A stretch of 64,000 nucleotides of DNA, taken from the NCBI RefSeq assembly GCF_019649055.1, contig NW_026570223.1:1612001-1676000 (forward strand). Reading direction: 5' to 3'. A model generated the notes under the pieces. The model worked only from the letters and a program-made list of their open reading frames with translations. It had not been told where the DNA came from and searched no databases. The stretch comes from Paramacrobiotus metropolitanus. Taxonomy: Eukaryota; Tardigrada; Eutardigrada; Parachela; Macrobiotidae. Position numbers and translations under genes: made by a program. Positions within the stretch are counted from its first letter, which is position 1. The number at the start of each line of letters is the position of its first letter. Below are positions 36,719-50,925 of the stretch, in pieces.

Positions 36719-36849
36719 AAACAATTGCGGAAATCAAAGAAACAGATAACCAAATATTACTTGCTCGAAGAAATCTCGAAGAAACAATTGTTTCAATTAA
36801 TATTTGCGTGACTAATAATTAGCCAGGTGTATGTCAGATTGTCGGTCAT

Positions 36850-36866
36850 AGAAATTTCTCGAGTTC
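36850..36866 (+). promoter_or_regulatory. Possible heat-shock element upstream of polyubiquitin
   Basis: AGAAATTTCTCGAGTTC contains the two inverted pentamers nGAAn-nTTCn followed by a weak third (CGAGT). It lies about 360 bp upstream of the polyubiquitin ATG, and polyubiquitin genes are commonly heat-shock induced. A CCAAT-type ATTGG occurs at about 36926. Motif evidence only. Confidence 0.35.
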
Positions 36867-37211
36867 TTTATGATTATCGCGTTGTCCAACCCTACGGATG
36901 CGATTTCATCCTTCGACGCGTCTGATTGGCCCGTAAAACGCACAGTCATGTTCATGCCGTTCATGTAGCGCGTATGATACAGCAAGCTGGGTAGAAGCCC
37001 GAATAAAAACCATGTTTCTGCATAGCGATCCGTCAGTCACAACTCACAAGTGTTTTACGCTGGAGAGAAGTTGCCAAGCTTTCTAAACTGCAGATTTTTG
37101 TGCTCTGTATGACTGTATCGTAGCGTTTTAATTGTTGCCAGTGACCTTTGAAATAGCTCTGTACTATTTCCTCTTTTCATTAAACCTAGTTCCTAAAAAA
37201 ACCCATCCACC

Positions 37212-39110
<1,899 letters not shown>

Positions 39111-40139
39111 TCTCTTTGTTTTTTGACAATTTTTTCTCTGTATTCTCTCGTCATCGATAAGTGGTTCACTCAAGGTTTCGATTTTCCATTTTGTGTAGTA
39201 CAAGGATTAAACATGCTTGTTTTCGTTGGTGGAATTATAATGATTTGTTTGTACAATTCTTGACATCAGTGCATGGTTGAAACATTCGAGAACGATGGTT
39301 GGTAATGAAAACAATGATCACTTGCTTGGGTGAGGCTGTAAGTTGCGCGGAAATGCAGTAACGCATTGCTTACAGTTAGCCATTAGGTTAGGAGAAAATA
39401 CCGATGTTTTTGTTTTGTGTACCAGCTACATATGTACCAATGTTAGTTTTTTGTACCGATGTTAGTTCGAGTTGTTACAGAATACAGCTAAGGGCATTAT
39501 TGGAAGTGCAAGTCTTTTTGTTTTAACAGTTTACTACTACAAGTTGTCAAACACAGTATCGTCGAAGTGCAAAGGCAGCCGGAAGCGGCAAAAAAGATTA
39601 CCCAACGGGTCAAGATCATACATGCTTCGAAGTATGCGTACTGTATCCATGATGAGGAAGTTCATCTTTATGAAGTCCACTACTGTACTTTAAATTTTAA
39701 TTTCATGGAGTTTGCTAATACCGTGCGATCAGCGAATACAAAAACTCGCTTATTCGTGGAGCACTCATGGTCAGCACACCGGCACGGTGCCGGCGTCAGA
39801 CCCGCCCGATCAGTCTGTGGCTCTGGGCTTGATAGTTGCACTTTAAAACTGGCTTCCAGCGACTCGGCCTGCTTCATCAATCATCAGCTGTGACATCATT
39901 AGCATACTGATAAGGAGTGTTCTTTCTTTATCCGTTTATTCTAGCATAGAAATATCGAAAACATTAATATTATTATTGTCTTCATCAAAACCCGCGCGTT
40001 TATCGGTTCTGCGCTTATTAACAAAGGTTTGCGTGCAGTTGCTGCTTCAACTCACTGGATGGCGAAAACTCCTGCAGCGTGACTACTAGGTGTACTTGCC
40101 TTCCGGCGTCTGGATTCTGGAAGATACAATATTAGAATC
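39111..40139. other. Intergenic between polyubiquitin and Dicer
   Basis: 3' flank of polyubiquitin and 5' flank of Dicer. Overlapping open frames at 39472-39893 on both strands lack splice or similarity support. Nothing recognised. Confidence 0.45.
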
Positions 40140-43100
40140 ATGTCAGCCATACAATCATCAACGGAGAAGTTTATAGCTCGTCCTTATCAGGTAAGTTGAA
40201 ATGATAGCCGGATAGTGTGGGTCTTATAAAGTTTAAATATTGCTGGTATGTTGATGGTTATTGCATGTAGTTGTTTGATATAAATCTTACTTTACCACAG
40301 AGCGTTTGCAGTTTTGCTAGCTTGTAGATTTCTGCTGCCATTTTTCCTGAGCAGCTAGGGTATAAAAGTTTAGTCCTACTGGAAATTCCGAACGTCGATC
40401 TGTTTTTATTTTAGGATGAACTGATTCAAAAAGCACTGAAAGAGGACATTATCTGCGTGCTCGGAACTGGTACGAGTATTTTACTTAATTATTTAGTTGT
40501 GTTTTACGTTGCTTGCATTTACTGTTTACTCTGTAGAAGAGGATGCATTTAACGTTTAATATGTTAATCAAGGTACTGGAAAGACTTACATTGCAGTCCA
40601 GGTCATACAGCATGAACGTCATGAATTGATAGAGGATTTGGAAAACGGAGGCAAACGATCAGTTTTCCTTGTTCCAACAGGTTGCTTCCCAACGTTCACT
40701 TACGTTCGCACACAATGAGCATTGCTCGATTTATTTTAGTCGCTCTTGTGGAGCAGCAGGGAACCGTTCTTTGCAGACATACTGGGCTTAGCGTCGGAAG
40801 TAAGGAAATTCCGTGGAAACTGTGAGAGGCAAAAATCATGTTTGCTTATCGCCTGATACTTATACTTTTCAGAGTACTGCTCGTCGGAAAACATCGATGA
40901 TTTGGATAAATCGGGATGGCAGAACGAATTTCGGACGAAGAAGATCCTTGTAATGGTACCAGATGTACTGAAATATTTGCTGGAAAAGGCATTTCTGTGT
41001 ACGTAGAAACAACTATCCCGGGTTGATTTGATTGCTATCCAGATCTGTTTTCTAGCAGGTGTTATAGTTTTTATTTGCTGGAATGGTCAGTTGTGAAATA
41101 CCAAACATTCGTTATAACTAAAAAGTGCAGTCGCATGATGGTTCGAATATTTTTTAGTGCCAAAACATATTAATCGGCTAATCGTTGACGAATGCCATCA
41201 CGCAGGGGGAGAGGAACATCCTTATCGGCAAATTATGCGTATCTTTCTACGTGCCCGCACGGATGGTGGTCCGAGAATTTTAGGCTTGACGGCGTCTGGT
41301 ATTAACATCAGGCTGAAGAAGAAGAACATGTCTCCACAAGATCAGCTGGAAGATGAAATCAAGCAACTGGAGGCTTGTCTTGGTTGCAAAGTTGTGACAT
41401 CTCTGGATGAGTCCCTCAACGAGTACGGAGCTCGTCCCAGCCCGGACATTGTGACATTTGAGGTGCGGTAATCTGAAGTGGTTCCCTTGTTGTTAGTACA
41501 AACTGATTCTTTATTTTTTACGTTTTGTATCGCCTGATACGGCCTCGGGAGTCCCTGCATACTCAGTGTGTCAAGAATAAATTGTAGTTTCGGTTCTGTG
41601 AAATAATACCGTTGCAACTTTTGTCAATTGGTTTCGTACCTTACAACTGTTGTAGTTGTGTGTTTATTTCAGGTCGTCCAACCCAACGGTACGGACCACG
41701 AAATCCTGAAACGCGTTGAGGAAACCGTAAACTGGCTGGATAGTGCAAGGAAAAGGAATTTTTCGTCGCGCCCGGCAAATCTGAACGCTTCACCACTCGA
41801 CAGCGAAAAATGGGTTAAGGATTCGATAAAGGAGATTAAAAATGCGGTTTTTCAAGTGCAAAATACTTTGACCACTATGGGGATTTACTGCGCCTATATA
41901 GTAAGTGTTGAATTGTTATAAGTGAAGTCATAAAATTAATTTTACACAAAATTTCAACATGATACGTGCTAAATAATTTAATTAATATGTTCTTATTTAG
42001 TTTTGTTGATAGAGGTGCGTGAACAGCTTGTTTTTTTAGACATGTCAGCAATTGCTAAAGGATCTGAAGATGATGCTGGGCCGAGGTTTGTTTCGACTAG
42101 AGCTCTCCGCGCTGGTCCGCGACTGTATCTGTCGACTTCGGCAAATCGGCAATTCGTTCGAGGCGGCATACTCTATTCAGCAAGCACAGGCAAACTGCAG
42201 TGAGCTATTCCTGCTTGGGCTTGTGACACCGAAAGTGATGAAGTTGTTGGAATTGTTTCAACCGTATTCCTTAGCTTCCACAGCTGCCGGGGGTATGTTC
42301 GTAGTTAGTACAGAGTATGTAACCTTAGTTCCACACTAGAAAATAGCAAGCACTGGCAAACGTGTTCGTGCTGGGCGTGAAACCGTCTTACATCAGTTAC
42401 CGGTATTACTTAGCTCAACAGTTGAATGTTCGTAGTTAGTACAGAGTATGTAACCTTAGTTCCACACGGTGTTTTATTTGTAGAAAATAGCAACGAACTG
42501 TGTTGCATCGTGTTCGTGCAAGAGCGGTATAGCGCGTGGGCCTTACATCAGTTTTTGCGGCTCCTACGTACTACTAAGGAGAAGAACTACGAATGGATCA
42601 ATACCGGATTTTGTGTGGGACAGCTGGATGAAAGTGGTTCGGAAGGCAAGTTTTCCATTTCGCGTCGGTTTTTCTATACAGCTGATTTATGGCATTTTTC
42701 CTGGTTTCCAATTTTACGTTGTCGTGGCTTGTAGAAACCATTGGAAATAAGATCGGCTTGTCTGCCACACAGTTGAAAGCGACTTTATCAAAATTCCGCA
42801 GCGGAGATTTAAATGTTTTAATCGCCACGGATATTGTGGAGGAAGGTTTTGATGTCCGCGAATGCAATCTAATTATAAGGTGGTTTCCTCTAAATATTAA
42901 GCATGTTTGAAATTTTACGTATTTAATGACCAATGCTCAGCTAATGCCTGACAGTTTATTTTTAATTTCGTCATATGCTTAGCTCGACTATCCATGGAGG
43001 TTTTGTTTCTGTACTTTCGTTAGCGTCTTCTTGTGCAATCGTCCCTCGTCGTATCGTTTTGCCGTTGTATCAGTTGATTTAACTAGATAGGTTGTCCTTT

Positions 43101-46100
43101 TTACAAGTATTAATTTGGTGTTTTACTAGATTCAATGAACCCACGACTTACCGGTCGTACGTGCAGTCAAAGGGAAGAGCAAGGGCAAAAAATTCCAAAT
43201 TTTTGATGATGATCTGTTGCGACGAGGTGGAACGCTTTCGAAATGGCAGACTACATGAATTCCAGCTGGTGGATGTAGTGTTGAAAGATCACTGCGTGGA
43301 TCGAAGCAGTCCCACTGAGCAGGATCGCATTGATCATTTTTCCGATGAGAAGTATCCTCCGTATCGGCCTCAAGGGAGCAGTGCTTGTGTAACTTTGGGT
43401 AGTGCATTGAATTGTTTGCAAAGGTTGGTGGCGCTTGTTGACTGTTGGAGTGATGTGAACCCGAAGACTGTAATGGGCCTTTTAAGTGGAAATGTACACC
43501 TCTTTCTTTTTTTTCAGATATTGCAATTCATTGCCGAATGACAAGATGACAACCTGTTTGGTGGTGCCAGATATCATTAATCTCCCAGCGGGCGGTTCAT
43601 CTGTAAATTGTATTTGCCTAAAAATGCGGCAATAGAAAAGGCAGTTGAGGTAAGACTGAAAATAGGTTCTGTTGGTGATTCTGCAATGATCTTGCATGAT
43701 TAACTGATTACTTTGCATTTGCGGATGTTGTATATTTGGGGAAGTTTTTTCGTGTGGTAGTACGACATTTTTACGGGCACGTAATTTATTTGGGCGATTG
43801 AAAGAACAGTTTTCTACGTTACAGGGACCAGAAATGGAATCCCCCGTTCTGGCGAAGAAGGCTGCGGCACTTGTTTGTTGTCAAATGCTTCACGAACGCG
43901 GTGAACTGAGCACCGAACATTTACTGCCAAAAGACGACGGAGTTGAATGGAAAGATGCCGTGGCCCAATTCGTAGGGTATCGTGAGAAGGAACCAGTACC
44001 AGCCGGGTCGGCACAACCCGGTACCCGTCGTCGTTCGCAATTTTACCCGAGAACCGTATGCATGAAATTCGGATGTTTCTTGCATGCCTGCGTGTTCATC
44101 CTGATGTTCGCATGTTTGCAGATGCCGTCCACTCTGAACGGATCCACTCCTGCCGTTGGACGGATGTTTTTACATCAGATTGTTTGGAAAAAAGCCGGAA
44201 GAATTGCAGCAAATATGGACACGATTGTGAACCTCAATATGGATTTCCCTGTGGGATTTCTCAGTGGTCGACAGCTGATGCCAATGCCGAATTTCCCGCT
44301 TTGTCATGGACTGAACCAGTACGAGGTGGATGTGCGATTTATCCGATGGGTGGATGGTGAAATAACGCCTGCTGCACTGCAGCGTTTACAAGAATGCCAT
44401 CGCTGTATATTTGAGGATATTCTCGGTTTCGGTAAAGACCAGTGGAAGTATGCTCCAGAGTTGTTAGCGGATTCGATAGTTATAGTTCCATTATCCTGCA
44501 ACGGGGTTTGCTCCGTGAATTGGAGTCTCGTAGACCGGCTGATCCGTCCTGGTGCTTTTGTGATAAATCAGTCCATGGCAGCAGCTGATCGGGCGCGGAT
44601 GGCCATGGATGCTAATTCATATCGGCATGCCGTGGTCGTCACATCATATAAACCGGAAGAGCCATCAGGGCGTTATTTTGTGATGGATATTCCAGCAGGA
44701 TACACGCCGACGAACTACATTGTAAAGGAGAAAAACAACGTAGTGCAGCATATGATGGGAAAATACGGATACTCTGTCCAACATCCACACTCCCCCTTGC
44801 TCCATGTTCGTCACATCTCAAAAGAGTAACTACTGAGCTTGCTAAATTTACTAGATAGCATTGGCGTTATATTGGATTTAATATTATTTTAAGATTTTTA
44901 ACTGCGATTTTTTAGACTGAACTTTACACCTAAACGTTCGGATGTGAAAACCGCCCCGAAGAAGGATATTCATCTACCAATGGAGTTTTGCCATGTTTTG
45001 CCATTTTGCGTTCAGTGGTATCAATCTTTTCGGATTCTTCCTTACGTTTTGTATCGCTTGCGCACCATGCATAATGTTTACGATCTCTACCAAAAGATCG
45101 GAACGGCCTTGTGGGGCGTCGTTTATCCTCCGGAACGTTGGAAACCACTTGTCTATCATCCAAAATATCACGATGTATATATGCGGCCACCACCACCCCC
45201 CACATCATCAGATTCTCTTCCATCATTAACCGGATCGAGAGACTCAGAAAGCTCGCCTGCTGAAGAACACGGTATATTTTACGAGAAATTCAGGCAGATG
45301 ATGTATTATAAAAGCCGGGAACGGAAAAAAAATCAGCCGGCTAAGCGTTGTCCATCATCAGCGCTACCGGTGTCCTCTTTTACTCCATTTGCCACGCCGA
45401 ACCAAATTGCTACGGCAAATGGATCTTTGAACAACTTGGTCGCACCACCGCAAACGTTTGACCATGAATTTTCTAGCACTGCAAAGACTTCGTTGCCGGA
45501 AGTAACATCATTTGTCAAATCAGTTACGACCGCATGTGCCGGCGATTGTTTCAATATGGAGCGCATGGAGACGATCGGGGATGCATTCCTGAAGATGACC
45601 ACCTGTTTGTATTTGTTTATGGAATATCCAAAATATCACGAAGGCCGGTTGACGGAGATTAAAGGTATTCAAGTGTCCAACTACAACTTGTACCGGCTTG
45701 GAAAACTGAAAAATCTGGAGAAGTATATTGTGAACTTCAACGTTATGGGTGATGTGCGACGTTACTATTTACCGCCAGGGTTTATTCCTTTGGATTCTTC
45801 ACAAGAGCCTGAACGGTGCACTCAATCTTTGCGCGATAAAAGTTTGGCTGATGTCGTGGAAGCTCTCATCGGTATGATGCTTCTGGAGGTGAATGCTTAT
45901 TACGCGCAGCGCTTTATGGAATGGATGGGACTAAAAGCAATCCATTCCCGGGGAACGATTGGTAGTGGGCAGATTAATAAAACATTTAGCTCTTTGCGAA
46001 GGACTGAAGACGATCCGCTCTTCCAGGAGCTTTCTACACTTGTGGCTCCATTTGCAGACTTCGAGAAACGGATTGGATATATGTAAGTTGCAATAAATTT

Positions 46101-47367
46101 AATTTAATACATGGGCACACACTACACACGTTGAAAATCGATACCAAAGAAGTGTAATATGATTATGAAAGTCAGTATTCAGCGACACATTTCGATTCAT
46201 ATTACTCGCTTGAAAGTTATATTCTGCAATGGCATTTCTTTCAGATTTCAGGATAAATCTTACCTGCTACAAGCTTTTTCGCATAATTCAGACTTCCGAA
46301 ATCAGTTGACCGATTGTTACCAGCGTCTAGAATTCTTGGGTGATTCAATTCTGGACTACCTTGTAACTCGGCACATACACGAAGCAGATCAAACCTTGAG
46401 TCCGGGAAAATTGACAGATGTGCGCATGGCTTTGGTTAACAACAAGACATTTGCGAAGCTGGCGGTGAAGTACGGATATCACCAGTACGTCCGATATCAA
46501 GCTCCGAAAATGTTTCAGTTGATTTCTCGTTTTGCCGAAGAAGTGAAGAAGGAGGATCCCGATGTGGAAGTTCTGCAAGCTAGTGATGTGGTATGCGGAT
46601 GTTCGTCTAGACTTGTGGACTTATTGTTTCTGTGATTCATTAAGCTTAATATACGTATCCATTTAAATAGACTGGAACAATTGTCTGCTGTATTCGGAAT
46701 TTAATTTCGGCTGTGCTTGCCTGTAGTTATTAGCTATCTAACGTTTTTTACCGCTGTTTTGAACGTATCGTATTTACAGCAGTTGCATTTTGCAGTATGC
46801 TGACTTTGAAGACGATGAAGAGGAAGTTCACACCGATATCTATGAAGCTGCTGAAACGCCAAAAGTTTTGGGGGATATCTTTGAATCTGTGGCGGGAGCA
46901 ATATTTTTGGATAGCGGACTTTCCTTGGATGCGGTTTGGAAAGTTTATTATAACCTCATGCGCAAGCGAATCGGTAACATAACGTTGTAGCTTTTCACAG
47001 TTTTAATTTTGACACGAAAAAAACAAATTCGTTAAGAATAATATCGCCTTCGACTTTTTATTTTTGTAGATTTCTGTTTGAAGCATTGTCCAAAGAATTC
47101 GGTCCGAGTGTTGCTGGAATACGACCCCAATAATGTTCATTTTTCGTAAGCAGTGTTGCTTTCTTTTATTACATCAATTTCGGTAATAACTTCCGACTCT
47201 CGTAATACAGATTGGAGGGCACCGATAAGGGCAAAATGGTTGCGACGGTGGAAATCACCGATAAGGGAGTCTTTCGTGGACAGGGGAACAACAGTCGCGC
47301 TGCCAAGTGCAATGCGGCCATCGAGGCTTTACGCGCTTTGTATCCTGAATCTCTGCCGTGTGATTAA
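40140..47367 (+). CDS. DCR: Dicer ribonuclease III, 18 exons, about 1611 aa
   Basis: Cuts dsRNA or pre-miRNA into small RNAs. Exons by frame: 40140-40190, 40415-40469, 40573-40680, 40740-40799, 40873-40998, 41158-41462, 41673-41900, 42040-42292, 42484-42636, 42735-42879, 43130-43423, 43518-43649, 43825-44825, 44916-46082, 46245-46590, 46796-46973, 47070-47145, 47211-47367. Domains: helicase with Walker A GTGTGKT (34-40), DECH box (144-147), [10 protein letters not shown] and QSKGRARA (about 507); Dicer dimerisation fold (YCNSLPNDK onward); PAZ (about 860-970, GRYFVMDIP); RNase IIIa with [13 protein letters not shown] (about 1180) and LADVVEAL (about 1281); RNase IIIb with [14 protein letters not shown] (about 1385) and [12 protein letters not shown] (about 1501); C-terminal dsRBD (about 1535-1605). 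All acidic catalytic residues of both RNase III domains are present. Oddities: one base is missing at the AAA run 43605-43607, restoring LYLPKN when read past. An in-frame 66-bp stretch at 44056-44121 has GTATGC..TTGCAG ends and may be an intron. Confidence 0.93.
42294..42481 (+). repeat. Partial duplication inside Dicer intron 8 with a decayed exon copy
   Basis: ATGTTCGTAGTTAGTACAGA and the following 22 bases occur at about 42295-42336 and again at 42426-42467. Between them, TAGAAAATAGCAA followed by GTGTTCGTGC and TTACATCAGTT is a degraded, deleted echo of the start of exon 9 (42484 onward). So part of the intron plus the next exon was duplicated and the upstream exon copy has decayed. Confidence 0.75.
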
Positions 47368-47996
47368 GTTGGTGCTCAAAAATGTTTTGTGATGGAAGAC
47401 GTTCGTTGGCGTACTGTGGTGGATTGGTGATGTCAGTCCGCGGTGCTTTCATATAATATGATTCATTTTGTTTTGTACGACGTGATTATTTGGTTCTTTT
47501 GTAGAAATTTTCTTGTTTTCCTTCAGGATTTTTATCGTACTTTTATAGATATAATATAGATATAAGTTTGTATTTTTGTGAATTACCGAGGACTTATAAA
47601 GTGCGGTGCGAGCTAATTACTGTACGAGTATTATCAGCTTTCAGTTTCTTGCTGTGTATTGAAGAATTATTGCTAAGCGTGTTAAAATGTTGAAAACTGT
47701 AAAGACCAGAAGTAGAAATTTATACGGATAGTGTATATGGTCCTGATCTTATACCAAGAATTTCTGGTCAACATAAAATTTCAGTAAAGGCATATGCCTA
47801 ATACTTACACATTCTGGATCTGACGCTGCAGATCATACAGTCGCATGAACTCGTTTGTTATACTTCTACAGTAGATTACACTCATCGTAGACCTGTAGTG
47901 TACCTGACTTATTTTGTGTTTTAGCGCACTGTGGTTTTTTTGAAAGTAAATTTTTTTTTATAATGAGGAAGTAACGTGTTAATACTCGTATTATCG

Positions 47997-48046
47997 TAGT
48001 ACAAGAAACAGCTACGTCTTCGCCTCCGCGTTTCTTGTGATCCACG
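47997..48046 (-). repeat. Fragment of the long interspersed repeat, inverted
   Basis: Reverse complement of the CACAAGAAACGC(G/A)GAGGCGAAG..GCTGTTTCTTGT block found at 27432 and 30409. The block itself can form a stem between ACAAGAAAC and GTTTCTTGT. Confidence 0.7.
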
Positions 48047-49481
48047 GGCAGTTTGAACGAAGAATTTCGTTAGTTACCAACCTTAAATGCATACAGTAGT
48101 TAAATGCATAGTTCAATGCATAATAAATGTAATGCATACTAATGTTAGGTGCATATTGCATAATTAAATGGACTGGATAATGATGGTACCTCGGTTACAG
48201 TTTTAAGATGGTACGTACTACGTAATAGCTTTTTCTTAACCTGGACAGGGACATGGGATTGGTGTAGAACTGTAAATTTGCGCTGTTGATTAACCGAGCC
48301 GCATTTTACGTTCAGCTTGTTAAGAACGCTTGAACAGAAGCCATACATTTGTAAACTCAGCTCTATATAGCGAGTAATTGGAGAGCGGTTCTAGCAAAAT
48401 CAAACAGCCCGATAAGACTTTTCAGACTTGTACAGCAATGTACTTGTATAGTTATGTACGTTAGACTTGCTATTAGAACCTTGAAACGGTGTACAAAAGT
48501 GCCGACAACGGAAGCCGGGAGGCTAACTTCTGATTAATTTTGTGCTTGGTGATGCACGAAAATAGGTACAATTTATTTATTTTTCGGTTTAATTTGTGTT
48601 TTTAATAATTATGTAGTAATTTACGTTTATGTTAACAAATAACAAGTAAGTTATTGTAATCAAAATATTTCATATCTATATAAATAAAATAGATCTTTTT
48701 AAGAAGCACTGTACTTTCTTTAGTGTGATTGTAGTTGTACACTAGACTGTACAAAAACACAAGTGCACAACAAATGCGCGTAGTTCAACATGGTGCAGAC
48801 TTGCAATCTTGCAGTTCTGTATAAAGTATTGTACTTCCGGTGGGGCTCCAAAAAGGAAGATCGCGTGCATGCACGAAACTTTCGTTGATTTATACGAGAA
48901 CTGTATACAGATGGCGCTTTGCGAGACACGTCTACAATAGTACTTGAGTTGGAAACCGATGAGCTTTGCCAACAACCTACTCTAATTTTGTCGACATCGG
49001 CAGAAACAAACATGCGTTTCGGCATACAGAATATTAATATGAAATGACACATGGTGCATCGTACAAGCGGTACCACTACCACCGGCATGCGCCAAGCTCG
49101 CATTCCTGCTGCAGTAGAAGCGGTAGGTGGTGGAGTTGGCTGCACCACCTGGAAAAAATGGATGAAAGCACGATTTATGATTTCGTTCGCCGGAAATAAA
49201 ACCACACGTGTGTGGTTATGCCGTTCCATATTGCGGTACAAGGCAAAAACGCAAGAATTCGCAATTTTTTCGTTTCCGGTGTAATTTTAATTTTTGTTTT
49301 AGCTCAGGGTCATCATCGAATGTAAATACATCTATTTATTATCACCGCATAGCTTTTTGGGGATGTAACTTATCTTCACCCCGAAGAAGGATGTTCGTGT
49401 CGCGGTGCCTGTTAAAATCGATAAAGTCGGCAGACTACCGCACGGTTTTAATAAAGAACCTGTACTCGTATACGTGTAGTC

Positions 49482-49522
49482 GTGTACGTACGCGTACAGT
49501 ACAGTACGCGTACAGTACAGTG
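49482..49522. repeat. GTACAG/GCGTAC microsatellite
   Basis: Short run of ACGCGTACAGTACAGT repeated nearly twice. Confidence 0.7.
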
Positions 49523-49711
49523 ATACGGTCAATGTCAACCCGTGTATCAGGCAAGCAGGTTGAAGCGAAACACAGCTCTCAGTCGCACGCAGTCTTGCGT
49601 TTTGGCTTTGACTGGCTTTCTTGTCAGTGCGAGACAGCAGCTGTTAATAAGCGAGACGAGGCAAACAAATTTTGGTCTCTATAATAAACAGCAGTCGGTC
49701 GTGGAAAAACT

Positions 49712-50166
49712 ATGGACCACTCCAGTCAGCATCATTCAAATACCCTAAACTGCAACGATTTCTGGAGTTTTCGTACCAACGACACCACGGTATCGGCCAT
49801 GCCTCATCGACGGGATTTTCACATGGATAATATTTTTGCCGCGGAGCGGGCGATCATTTCCGCACCGTACCATTTCGGGCCGCTGGATGACTTGGTGAAG
49901 ACGCATATCACAGCGTTCCCAGGTAAGGAAGAATGTGCCGTAATGTTTTCTGTCTACCGACTAGAAAAACAAGGCGTGCTGCGCGTTGGCGTAAACAGTT
50001 TTCTCTATCAGATTCTTCGTGCTATCCAGTTGCCAATTCCACGTTGGAGGATCTCCATCAGCAGGTGATGAGCTTTCACCATCCCACGGTGAATTTCTCC
50101 GGGAACGTACCGAAATCGCTGGATATTGACGAATTCCTGGGTCAGCATAAATTGTACAATTATTAG
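49712..50166 (+). CDS. Unrecognised two-exon gene, about 121 aa
   Basis: Exon 1 is 49712-49922 and exon 2 is 50012-50166 (TAG), with an 89-bp intron GTAAGG..TATCAG, phase 1, making a GAT at the junction. The protein begins MDHSSQHHSNTLNCNDFWSF and has AERAIISAPYHFGPLDDLVK. It ends with SGNVPKSLDIDEFLGQHKLY-NY. It is His/Asn-rich at the N-terminus with two amphipathic helical stretches, and has no signal peptide or membrane segment. The coding-like GC and codon use against AT-rich flanks, clean splice sites and continuous frame support a real gene. No family recognised. Confidence 0.6.
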
Positions 50167-50925
50167 GCTAATATTTGTTTATACTAACAGTTGGCTAGAG
50201 AAAGCATTATAACAAGTAGCTAGAATAATTTGCATGCTTTAATCGCAGAATTTTTATTGGCGTATAAAAGAGAAAATAATTATTTTTACCGGTTAGATGC
50301 ATGTTACTTTCTACCATGATTGATCAATTTTTTGAAGATTATTTTTGTCGTTCTCATAAAGGCAAAAAGTACCGCATCATAAATTAAACAGTTGTGTGAA
50401 TAAGTAAAATTTTATCTTATCACGATGCTGGTCCAAAATACGACAGTAGGCACTATTTATTAAAAGCACATCATAAAAACGTTTCTGTCATTAGTTGCAT
50501 GGAGTGACTTGCCAGTACTTATCTAAATTTCTAACATTTAACACGATATATGCGGTTTGCCTAAATTGGCATTATCTGAGGTGCTCTGTTGAGTACTTAT
50601 TTATAAAGGCAGTCTTAAAAACGCGAGTGCAGGTATCAGATGAAAAATAAAAATAGAATCAAATTGGTAGCAAATTGGCATCGTGCACGTGTCTGTAGCA
50701 TGACGTGTTACGTAAGTGTGTTCAACTAATAAACATGTAGAAAGGTTACTAGTATTGAGTTTGTTACACTGATAATGGTGACACAAAATCGTCATCATTA
50801 ATCCATTTGGAGTGCATGTTATCGATCAATTGATTAGCTTTTTGTAGCGGCAGATACAATACGCCGATTTTTTTCCTGGGTTTCGCTGGTCGATTACTGT
50901 GAGAAACCTGCCCGTTTTTATTTAG
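50167..50925. other. Intergenic, nothing recognised
   Basis: AT-rich. It may hold a 5' exon of the following CENP-B-like gene, whose ATG I cannot place. Confidence 0.4.

Larger units (their letters stand above)
35070..36849. other. Intergenic upstream of polyubiquitin
   Basis: About 1.8 kb without a credible gene. It holds two short tandem repeats, annotated separately. AT-rich with several short unsupported open frames. Confidence 0.45.
47368..49711. other. Intergenic downstream of Dicer
   Basis: About 2.3 kb. It contains a short inverted copy of the long-repeat 5' block (47997-48046) and a GTACAG microsatellite. Several frames of 65-173 codons occur, the longest on the minus strand at 48720-49241, all without splice support or recognisable domains. 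Confidence 0.45.

Noticed and set aside
44058-44360. Alternative frame in Dicer exon 13 suggesting a frameshift
   Set aside because: The primary frame continues into [19 protein letters not shown], which aligns with the Dicer PAZ-upstream region; the alternative frame does not.
48720-49241. 173-codon minus-strand frame
   Set aside because: No splice context, mixed hydrophobic and Cys-rich composition, no domain; flanking DNA shows no gene signals.
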